From contig BAHV02000001.1 in assembly GCA_000508965.1 (NCBI GenBank), positions 248,001-312,000 of the forward strand: a DNA stretch of 64,000 nucleotides, in the 5' to 3' direction. The notes beneath the pieces are model-generated. The model worked only from the letters and a program-made list of their open reading frames with translations, was not told where the DNA came from and ran no database searches. Below are positions 42,080 to 49,498 of this stretch, piece by piece (within the stretch, counting starts at the first letter, position 1; every line of letters begins with the position of its first letter). The position numbers and the translations under genes are program-made. Source of the DNA: Dielma sp000508965 (GTDB lineage: Bacteria; Bacillota_I; Bacilli_A; Erysipelotrichales; Erysipelotrichaceae).

Positions 42080-44345
42080 TTAGTTCCTCCTTTAAGACAG
42101 TAAGTGCCTTTCTGTATAGATATGGCTGAATTGCCGGATAGGTAAGCTTTTTAGGCAATTTATCTAACAGCACTATTGATCCAATTTCATATTCCGGCAA
42201 AGGCTCCAGCTCTTTAATATCCGCAAAGAATAATTGTCCCCACGATGACTTGCCCTTACTTTCTACACAATAATTTAATAAGGGCCGGCAAGTGCATTTC
42301 ACCGCTCCGGTTTCCTCAAACAACTCTCTGACCGCCGTTTCCTGAATCGTTTCATTCAGCTCCCGTTTTCCGCCGGGAATTTCCAGTGTATCGCGGTTTT
42401 TAGCTTGGACAAAGATCCACTTGCTTTGATAACGTGCCATAATGACCGCATACCGCACAGCCTCATGATCTTCCGGCGCACTGAAAGCAATTGTTGGTTT
42501 ATTCAATATTTGGGCTTTTAAATCTAAATAGCGCTGACTTCTTTCAACCTTCATCTGATTCTCTCTAAAATCACTGCCGAAAGCGCCTCGTGATACCATA
42601 ACGATTGGCGGAGTCTGCAGGCGTTTAAATACCCCGGCTGAAAATTTAGAAAGTACCCATTCAAGATCTTCTATAAAAGCCGCTGGCTCCTCTAAATGGT
42701 ACAGGCGCAGCCAGTTTCCAAATTCACTCTCCATAATTGAACCATCGAGATAATCAACAAGCAGCGACTCAATCTGATAGGTTGGATATTCACAAAGACG
42801 CTGTACCAATAAATCATGATAAAACCATTTCATCGGATCACTTTGATTGCTCTTTAACTCAGCGCTGGGCGGCATCAGCCATTTCAGCTCACCCTCAATT
42901 ATTTCAGGCAATAGATTAGTTGGAATCACTTCTTCATGAAGCGTTTCATTAATACTTCTGGCTAGATCAAATAATTCTGCCTTGGTCACATCACCTAAAG
43001 GTGCAATGCATCCAATCGTATCACCATATAGTGTACAATATCCCAATGCCATTTCAACCTTATTGCCATTATTAATTATGACGCCATTTTCAAGCTGTGA
43101 AACTGCACTTAACACAGAGCCTCTGATTCTGGCTTGTATATTTTCTAAAGCAAATTCTGTAATATCGTGCGTTATATACTGTTTCAAAACTTCCTCATTT
43201 GCCGTAATCAATCGCTGAATCATGCCGTCCCGACATTCAATGCCAAGACGTATCGCCAGCTGATGAGCATTATCGATCGTTGTCATACTGTTATATTGAG
43301 TTGCCATATTTAAACCGATAATTCGCTCTTTGCCTAATGCCATCGTCAGTAATGCGGCATTCACACTGCTGTCCAAACCGCCTGACAAGCCAATGATCCA
43401 TTTTACTTTTCTATCAAACAGCTGCTCATCAAACTCTTTCAATGAACAAAGCAACGCTTTCAATAGCTTATGCTCTGTTTTCTTCACAGGGCAAGTTTCA
43501 TCAAGATCAACAACCTTCAATTCTTCCATAAACGCGTCATTGCATGCATGAATAACTTCCCCTGCTTTATTCCAAATCGTTGAATCACCATCAAACACAC
43601 AGACAGTTTTAGAACTATTCTGCATACCACACGCATTTACATAGACAAAAGGCACAAATGGATAAATATCCAGACAATGCCTCATAATCTGTTTACTTCT
43701 GCCAATTTCTTTATTTCTAGTCCATGGAGAGCTGGAAATATTGACAATCATCGACACATGCTTCCGCAAATATTCACGGGTAGGATCAAAACTGTAATCA
43801 CCATTCCACATATCTTCACAGACTTCTAATCCGATCCGCTCTGTATGATCGTTGATTTCAAACAGAAATGGATCGGTCATGAAATTGCGATCGACAACCA
43901 ATTGTTCACTTAATTCAAGAGCTGAAAGAAAGTAACGGCTGTCATCAAAAACACGATAATCCGGATTGAGGTATTTGACATACATTCCATCATACAAGCC
44001 ATTTTCACGTTTAACCCATTCTCCGTTATAAGCAAAGAATGCCGTATTTAAACGAACCTTACGGCCATCGCGGCCGCGAATCCCCTCAATCGTGCCCAGA
44101 TTTCCCCAGATCACACCAATCCCCTGAGACCATTGACGGATCTCTTCATTATATGCAATTAAACTCTCACACCAGTCATTATCCAGCCATTTATCTGCCA
44201 GTAAATAACCTGAAACACATAATTCAGGAAACACAATTAAATCGGCATGATCCTCTTTTGCTTTTTGAATCATATCTTTCATAGACGCTATATTCTCTAA
44301 AGGTCTGCCAGCCTTTACATTCAACTGTCCCATTGCGATTTTCAT
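42066..44345 (-). CDS. nadE: Glutamine-dependent NAD+ synthetase with fused C-terminal Nudix domain
   Basis: 759 residues in three parts. Residues 1-275: nitrilase-type glutaminase with E41 (VFPELCVSG), K124 (MYVKYLNP) and C176 (LEVCEDMW). Residues 290-600: NAD synthetase with the ATP loop GLSGGLDSS at 319-327 and the GYCTLYGDTIG segment. Residues about 630-759: Nudix hydrolase with IPGGKRELNETIQETAVREL-FEETGA (box at about 657-681). It amidates nicotinate adenine dinucleotide to NAD; the Nudix part might hydrolyse NAD(H), ADP-ribose or a damaged dinucleotide. Glutamine-dependent NadE alone usually has 550-650 residues, so the fusion is real and not a frame artefact. GAGGAG before the ATG. 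Confidence 0.93.
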   Translation of the reverse strand: MKIAMGQLNVKAGRPLENIASMKDMIQKAKEDHADLIVFPELCVSGYLLADKWLDNDWCESLIAYNEEIRQWSQGIGVIWGNLGTIEGIRGRDGRKVRLNTAFFAYNGEWVKRENGLYDGMYVKYLNPDYRVFDDSRYFLSALELSEQLVVDRNFMTDPFLFEINDHTERIGLEVCEDMWNGDYSFDPTREYLRKHVSMIVNISSSPWTRNKEIGRSKQIMRHCLDIYPFVPFVYVNACGMQNSSKTVCVFDGDSTIWNKAGEVIHACNDAFMEELKVVDLDETCPVKKTEHKLLKALLCSLKEFDEQLFDRKVKWIIGLSGGLDSSVNAALLTMALGKERIIGLNMATQYNSMTTIDNAHQLAIRLGIECRDGMIQRLITANEEVLKQYITHDITEFALENIQARIRGSVLSAVSQLENGVIINNGNKVEMALGYCTLYGDTIGCIAPLGDVTKAELFDLARSINETLHEEVIPTNLLPEIIEGELKWLMPPSAELKSNQSDPMKWFYHDLLVQRLCEYPTYQIESLLVDYLDGSIMESEFGNWLRLYHLEEPAAFIEDLEWVLSKFSAGVFKRLQTPPIVMVSRGAFGSDFRENQMKVERSQRYLDLKAQILNKPTIAFSAPEDHEAVRYAVIMARYQSKWIFVQAKNRDTLEIPGGKRELNETIQETAVRELFEETGAVKCTCRPLLNYCVESKGKSSWGQLFFADIKELEPLPEYEIGSIVLLDKLPKKLTYPAIQPYLYRKALTVLKEELNGSK

Positions 44346-44419
44346 ATTATCAGCTCCTCAGCTTATGGTTTTATTTTAATGCGAATTCTATAATTTATAA
44401 AGCTTTTCTTACTTAATTC

Positions 44420-44428
44420 ATTATAACA
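44420..44428 (-). promoter_or_regulatory. Extended -10 promoter of nadE-phosphatase-DUF1848
   Basis: Minus strand TGT-TATAAT about 75 bases before the nadE ATG; -35 not clear. Confidence 0.5.
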
Positions 44429-44808
44429 TAGCAGCCAGCATAACCATCATTGACTCAGATCGAAGATATAGCCATCAATTACAATAAATCACTAAATGTA
44501 CACCGAAAAGCGTTTATTTCCATTTATTACCTTTAGTTGCTTTTACCACTCAATTCTCTTACAATTAATTAGTAGTGTAAGAATTAGATTATCCATATAA
44601 ATATTCAATTTATTCATACATTTTGCAGTATCAGACGCAGTTTCATTAATTCATCGCCTATTTATACACTGTAGCTTTTTTGTGATATAAATACCAAATC
44701 ATTTATGAATTAAAAAAATTATGCTTGTTTGAAATATTCATATCAGATAATCTAATGAAATAACATTCACAGTCCGATAGGATTTTTCTCATAAGGGGGG
44801 GTTCTATC
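44429..44808. other. Gene-free AT-rich stretch upstream of the recombinase
   Basis: About 380 bases without a gene. It holds an imperfect inverted repeat at 44552-44585 (AATTC-tc-TTACA and TGTAAGAATT) and the 12-mer TGTACACCGAAA at 44497-44508, which recurs once more in the window (39567-39578). A recombination or control site for the recombinase is possible but not shown. Confidence 0.5.
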
Positions 44809-45462
44809 ATGAATAAAATCTACGGGTACATACGTGTCTCAAGTAAGGATCAAAATGAAGATCGGCAGCGTGCTTCACTGGCTGAATGGAATATTAAACC
44901 AAGAAACATTTTCATGGATAAACAAAGCGGAAAGGATTTTGAGAGACCGCAGTGGCAGCGGCTGATGAAGAAACTTAGTCTGGGAGATTTGCTGGTTGTA
45001 TCAAGTATCGACCGGCTTGGCAGAAACTACGATGAAATTCTCGAACAATGGCGAATCATTACTAAGGATATCGGCGCTGATATTGTCGTCCTTGATTTTC
45101 CGCTGCTTGATACCCGTGTTTCTGACCGTAATCTGACCGGTATTTTTATCGCCGATCTTACGCTGCAGATTCTTGCTTATGTTGCACAGATTGAAAGAGA
45201 AAATATTAAGAAAAGACAGGCTGAAGGGATCGCCGCCGCTAAAGCGAGAGGTGTGAGCTTTGGCAGAAAGAAAATGCCGCTGCCGGATAATTTCAATGAG
45301 GATTTCCACAAATGGCGGCTGAAAGAGATATCGACAAAGGAATTAGAAGAGCGGTGCGGAATGAACAGAGCGAGTATATACAGAAGACTGAGACAGGCAG
45401 GCATACCATTAAACAGTTATCTTCAGGATGCTTTTCTTTTAAATGATTCTGAAGATGAGTAA
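44809..45462 (+). CDS. Serine recombinase (resolvase/invertase family)
   Basis: 217 residues. Catalytic Ser11 in YGYIRVSSKDQNEDRQ, the SIDRLGRNYDEI motif and the long E helix (LAYVAQIERENIKKRQAEGI), with a C-terminal helix-turn-helix (STKELEERCGMNRASIYRRL). It is closest in layout to small DNA invertases (Hin/PinR). AAGGGGGG precedes the ATG. No insertion-sequence ends, transposase or second recombinase were found, so a role in inversion or as a domesticated resolvase near the surface-polymer operon is open. Confidence 0.9.
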   Translation: MNKIYGYIRVSSKDQNEDRQRASLAEWNIKPRNIFMDKQSGKDFERPQWQRLMKKLSLGDLLVVSSIDRLGRNYDEILEQWRIITKDIGADIVVLDFPLLDTRVSDRNLTGIFIADLTLQILAYVAQIERENIKKRQAEGIAAAKARGVSFGRKKMPLPDNFNEDFHKWRLKEISTKELEERCGMNRASIYRRLRQAGIPLNSYLQDAFLLNDSEDE

Positions 45463-45490
45463 TATTATTATTTCTTTTTTACTGCTGGTT

Positions 45491-45520
45491 TTGATACTGC
45501 AACTAAGAGAAGGATATGAT
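45491..45520 (+). promoter_or_regulatory. Promoter of the DHHW-AlgI-DHHW operon
   Basis: TTGATA, 18 bases, TATGAT; about 90 bases before the first DHHW gene. Confidence 0.55.
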
Positions 45521-45570
45521 ATACTTATAAGTGTTTGACGATAAAATATAAATAAATTTGCTTCTGACCG

Positions 45571-45594
45571 GTAAAAAACTTGGGAATTTTTTAC
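45571..45594 (+). repeat. Dyad in the leader of the DHHW-AlgI operon
   Basis: GTAAAAAA (45571-45578) and TTTTTTAC (45587-45594), eight-base arms with an eight-base centre, between promoter and start codon. The 24-base dyad resembles in size a serine-recombinase crossover site; as RNA it could form a hairpin ending in six U. No second copy was found in the window. Confidence 0.5.
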
Positions 45595-45615
45595 GAATAA
45601 AGGCAGGATAAGCGA

Positions 45616-46641
45616 ATGAAATTATTACATATTCTATTATTATTTACAATTGTTTTAGTCATTACCGCAGCAGGCTTGTTTTATATGCCTAAGCGTGCTG
45701 AGGCAGAACCGTTAACCAAACCAGCGGCAGTACCGATGTGTATCAGAGATCTGAATGTTTTTTATGTAAAGGAATATGAAGCTCTGGGCGGCGGTATTTA
45801 TATGTATGGAAATAGTGGTTATTTACTTTATCGTCCTGTAGAGTCCATTGATTTTACTAATTATGAAAGATTTGCAGATAAGTTTAATTCGATGATCGAG
45901 GTCATGAGTGATGTCGATTTTTTTGCTTACTATATTCCTACTTCCGGAGCTGTTGATTTCAGCAGACTTCCGATTCATGATGATTATACTACATTTATAC
46001 AATCACATTTACATGTGAAAGAAATGAAACAGCTAGATATGGACAGCTTTTTAGATTATAAAAATTATTTCTATAAAACAGATCATCATTGGAGTTATCA
46101 GGGTTCTTACCAAGGATATGCGGATATATTAGGAATGCTGAAACCGGAGGCAGAGGCAGTAAAGCCGCTTAATTTGAATTGTTTTGATAATTTACAATCT
46201 TTAGGTTCAAATGCAAGACAGAGCGGCAGTAATATGACAGAGAATTTCTGTGCCTATGAATTTGAAAAGAATCCTAATATTACCGTTAGTATTAATGATA
46301 TTGAGAGTACATATGGCAATGAAGAAGCTTATCGTTTAAAAATGTATGATGAGTCTTTAGGAGTCAGTCACTATGGCATTTATTATGGCGGTGATGATGG
46401 AAAACTGGTATTTACTAATCCTGACCAAGAGGGAAATCTGTTAGTCATTGGTACTTCATTTGATAATGCAATCGTGAAATTACTTGCGGAGAGCTTTAAT
46501 CAGGTGCATGTGATTGATATGCGTTATTATGAAGATGATATGCAGATGCCTTTAGATTTAGAAGCTTATATGAAGGAGAATAGCATTAATCAGTGTTTGC
46601 TTGTTGGTGATAATTGGTTTTATAAGCTGGCTGGAGAATAA
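45616..46641 (+). CDS. DHHW family protein (AlgJ/AlgX-like), short copy
   Basis: 341 residues. N-terminal signal anchor MKLLHILLLFTIVLVITAAG, then an SGNH-hydrolase-like region with the family name motif TDHHWSYQGSYQGY near residue 156 and VIGTSFDNAIVKLL near 278. Such proteins work with membrane-bound O-acyltransferases to acetylate extracellular polysaccharide; Asp-His of DHHW are the expected catalytic residues. It precedes the AlgI gene by two bases and is a paralogue of 48069-49271, but lacks that protein's N-terminal SRIENRALQKWPEF module. Confidence 0.85.
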   Translation: MKLLHILLLFTIVLVITAAGLFYMPKRAEAEPLTKPAAVPMCIRDLNVFYVKEYEALGGGIYMYGNSGYLLYRPVESIDFTNYERFADKFNSMIEVMSDVDFFAYYIPTSGAVDFSRLPIHDDYTTFIQSHLHVKEMKQLDMDSFLDYKNYFYKTDHHWSYQGSYQGYADILGMLKPEAEAVKPLNLNCFDNLQSLGSNARQSGSNMTENFCAYEFEKNPNITVSINDIESTYGNEEAYRLKMYDESLGVSHYGIYYGGDDGKLVFTNPDQEGNLLVIGTSFDNAIVKLLAESFNQVHVIDMRYYEDDMQMPLDLEAYMKENSINQCLLVGDNWFYKLAGE

Positions 46642-46643
46642 GC

Positions 46644-48059
46644 ATGGTTTTCTCAAGTCTGAGTTTTTTATTCTTCTTCCTGCCGCTTGTATTTTGCGTC
46701 TATTTCCCAATCAGCAATCTGAAATGGCGTAATTTAGTCTTGTTTACCGCTTCAATTATTTTCTATGCCTGGGAAGAACCGATCTATGTCTTGGTGATTT
46801 TGGCAACGATGCTGGTAGCATATTTGTTTGGCTTATTGATTGAAATATATAAGGAAATGCATTCAAAATTAGCGCTGTTTTACTTTGTGCTGTCAATTTT
46901 TACTTGCATCTTCTTTCTATTTTATTTTAAGTATCAGCGCTTTATTTTTTCTAATTTGAATTTGATTCTGCCTTTTCAAATACCAATTAAAGAATTGATT
47001 TTACCGGTTGGTATCAGCTTCTATACATTTCAGGTATTGTCTTATTTGATTGATGTGTATCAGGGGAAGGTACAGGCCCAGCATAATTTTATCCGGCTTG
47101 GCACATATATTGCACTATTTCCTCAGCTTGTGGCTGGACCAATTGTCCGTTATGAAACGATTGAACAGGAGCTGAAGGAACGGCACAGCAGCATTGCGGA
47201 TATTGCGAATGGACTGCGGCGATTTATATTGGGATTAGGAAAGAAGGTTATTGTAAGTAATAACATGGCTATACTTGCCGATTTTATATTTAACCAGGCA
47301 CCGTCTGCCAGCGGTACGGTATTGATTTGGCTTGGGGCAATTGCTTATACGTTTCAGATTTATTTCGATTTCTCCGGTTACAGTGACATGGCTATCGGCT
47401 TGGGGCAAATATTTGGTTTTCACTTTTTAGAGAATTTCCGTTATCCGCTGATTGCGAAAAGTATTACTGATTTCTGGCGGCGCTGGCATATATCGCTAAG
47501 CAGCTGGTTTAGAGATTATATCTACATTCCTTTAGGCGGCAATCGATGTTCCAAGTTTAAATGGATACGCAATATATTGATTGTCTGGTTACTTACCGGA
47601 CTGTGGCATGGAGCAAACTGGAATTATATTCTTTGGGGTCTATACTTTGGCTTGTGGCTGATGCTTGAAAAATTATTTCTGCTTAAACTAACTGAGAAGC
47701 TGCCATCTATTTTACGGTGGCTTGCAACCTTATTTGTCATTCTTGTCAGCTGGGTGATTTTCAGAGTAGAGGATATGCAGGCATTGTTCGGCTTTCTGCA
47801 TCGAATGTTTGTATATGCGCCTGCTGATCTAAGCAGAATCGTCTATGAACAGCCGGATGCACTGTATGCATTATGTTATAAGCCATTGGCTTTTTTAGCG
47901 AGCCTGCCTGCTTTCAATAAGCTTTATCGGCGTTATTTTGCCCAGAGTCAGCGGCTTGCCGGAGTTATAGCGGATCTGATGTTTGTGATAATTTTATTCA
48001 TATGTATCATCATGCTGATGAGTAATTCCTATAATCCTTTTATTTACTATCGTTTCTAG
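46644..48059 (+). CDS. Membrane-bound O-acyltransferase, AlgI/DltB type
   Basis: 471 residues, about eleven spans. MVFSSLSFLFFFLPLVF, LILPVGISFYTFQVLSYLID, FDFSGYSDMAIGLG, DFWRRWHISLSSWFRDYIYIPLGG and the active-site His in LTGLWHGANWNYILWG are all diagnostic of AlgI-like MBOAT proteins. It carries acyl groups across the membrane for transfer to a surface polysaccharide by the DHHW proteins on both sides. Two bases after the first DHHW gene. Confidence 0.95.
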   Translation: MVFSSLSFLFFFLPLVFCVYFPISNLKWRNLVLFTASIIFYAWEEPIYVLVILATMLVAYLFGLLIEIYKEMHSKLALFYFVLSIFTCIFFLFYFKYQRFIFSNLNLILPFQIPIKELILPVGISFYTFQVLSYLIDVYQGKVQAQHNFIRLGTYIALFPQLVAGPIVRYETIEQELKERHSSIADIANGLRRFILGLGKKVIVSNNMAILADFIFNQAPSASGTVLIWLGAIAYTFQIYFDFSGYSDMAIGLGQIFGFHFLENFRYPLIAKSITDFWRRWHISLSSWFRDYIYIPLGGNRCSKFKWIRNILIVWLLTGLWHGANWNYILWGLYFGLWLMLEKLFLLKLTEKLPSILRWLATLFVILVSWVIFRVEDMQALFGFLHRMFVYAPADLSRIVYEQPDALYALCYKPLAFLASLPAFNKLYRRYFAQSQRLAGVIADLMFVIILFICIIMLMSNSYNPFIYYRF

Positions 48060-48068
48060 GAGGTGCGC

Positions 48069-49271
48069 ATGAAAAGAAATATTTTATTCTTATTGATGCT
48101 TGCAGGATGCGGTTGGTTTGTTTTGGGTATTCCCATGCGTGGACAGCTTGAATATTCAAGGATTGAAAACAGAGCACTTCAGAAATGGCCTGAATTTAGT
48201 TTAGATGCGTTTGCGCAGGGAGCTTATCAGGAAGCGATTGACAACTTTTTAAATGATCAGTTGATGTATAGTGAACAGATCAAGGCTGTCGTAAAAAAGG
48301 TTCAGCGGCTGCCGGCTGACTACTTAATTCAACTTAATGAATCACAGAATGCAGGGGAAACGAGCAGCGAAACCGATGTTGAAAGGCCAAAAGAAACTTT
48401 TGAATACATTGCTTTGGGAAAAGGAATTTATCGATATGGCGATAGTGGCTATCTGATTTATCGGCCGGGTGAGACGATTGATTTCACAAGCTATCAGCAG
48501 TTTGCCGATGCGATGAATCCGCTTATCGATCAGCTTGATGATGTTGATTTTTATGCATATTTCATTACTACTTCATCCGCCATGGATTTTAATGCCGAAA
48601 CACCGACTGACCGTTATTTCCCTTTCATCAGTCATCATCTGCATGTGAAAAAAATCGAACGGTTTGCGGTCAATGATTTTGATGATTACCGGAAATATTT
48701 TTATAAGAGTGATCATCATTGGAATCATGTTGGTTCATATATGGGATATCGTAATTTACTGGCTATGCTGAAGCCTGAAGAAACACCGGTGAATCCCATA
48801 GATGAGATTTGTTTTGATGAACTTGATTTTCAAGGTTCAAGTGCCAGATTAACCGCTTATTTTGATAACCATGAAACCTTTTGCGCCTATCGGATGCCTG
48901 AGGATTCAAACATCACTGTAATGATTAACGGCTTGGAAGGCAGCTATGGACAGGAACAGGAATATTTTAATCATGGATATGATACAGAAAAGGGAGCAAG
49001 TCATTATGGCAGCTTCTACGGCGGCGATAATGGTGAAGTGCTGTTTATTAATCCGGATAAAGAAGGTAATTTATTAGTGTTAGGCAATTCTTTTGATAAT
49101 GCGGTTGTAAAGCTGCTCAGTCATCATTATCATGAAGTCAGAGTGATTGACTGGCGTTATTTTGAAGCCGAGACAGGCCGGCGGTTTGATCTGACAGATA
49201 TGGTTCATTCGATGGATGCTGATCAAGTATTGTTTATAGGAGATAATTGGTTCTTTAAGATTGATGAATAA
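48069..49271 (+). CDS. DHHW family protein (AlgJ/AlgX-like), long copy
   Basis: 400 residues. N-terminal hydrophobic anchor, then SRIENRALQKWPEFSLDAF typical of the DHHW family, a Ser/Glu linker, SDHHWNHVGSYMGY near residue 218 and VLGNSFDNAVVKLL near 338. About 40-50 percent of residues by eye are shared with 45616-46641 from residue 120 on, so the two arose by duplication around algI. The ATG at 48069 is seven bases after GGAGG. Confidence 0.87.
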   Translation: MKRNILFLLMLAGCGWFVLGIPMRGQLEYSRIENRALQKWPEFSLDAFAQGAYQEAIDNFLNDQLMYSEQIKAVVKKVQRLPADYLIQLNESQNAGETSSETDVERPKETFEYIALGKGIYRYGDSGYLIYRPGETIDFTSYQQFADAMNPLIDQLDDVDFYAYFITTSSAMDFNAETPTDRYFPFISHHLHVKKIERFAVNDFDDYRKYFYKSDHHWNHVGSYMGYRNLLAMLKPEETPVNPIDEICFDELDFQGSSARLTAYFDNHETFCAYRMPEDSNITVMINGLEGSYGQEQEYFNHGYDTEKGASHYGSFYGGDNGEVLFINPDKEGNLLVLGNSFDNAVVKLLSHHYHEVRVIDWRYFEAETGRRFDLTDMVHSMDADQVLFIGDNWFFKIDE

Positions 49272-49291
49272 TGATCTTAAATTAGTTATTT

Positions 49292-49338
49292 GCAAGCATG
49301 TCGATAGGTTCATACCTTTTGACAGCTTGCTTTTTGTT
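49292..49338 (+). terminator. Terminator of the DHHW-AlgI-DHHW operon
   Basis: GCAAGC (49292-49297) pairs with GCTTGC (49325-49330); inner TGTC/GACA and AGGT/ACCT stems; then TTTTTG. It lies just after the last DHHW gene. Confidence 0.85.
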
Positions 49339-49388
49339 TAGTTTTTATTTCATCAAATATCGGATATTAAATTAATCATAATAAAAGA

Positions 49389-49498
49389 GAGTGATGAAAC
49401 TTGGGGGAAAACATCACTCCCTTTACCGGTGGAGAATCCATCCGTTACGACTTCTTCTCCATATGAGGAACAGATCGCTCTGTTCCTTTTTATTTTGT
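49389..49498 (+). ncRNA. Candidate structured small RNA
   Basis: Between the operon terminator at 49292-49338 and a second terminator lies a segment with three consecutive hairpins and no reading frame: GAGTGATG/CATCACTC (49389-49396, 49412-49419) with a G5-containing loop; GTGGAGAA/TTCTCCAT (49429-49436, 49455-49462); and the terminator stem AGGAACAGA/TCTGTTCCT (49466-49474, 49479-49487) followed by TTTTTATTTT. A second terminator just after the first implies an independent transcript. A possible -10 (CATAAT at 49377-49382) is near, but no good -35 was found. No known riboswitch or RNA family was recognised. Confidence 0.45.
49466..49498 (+). terminator. Terminator of the candidate small RNA
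   Basis: Perfect nine-base stem, loop TCGC, then TTTTTATTTTG on the plus strand; no T-run on the minus strand, so it does not serve the convergent surface gene. Confidence 0.85.
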
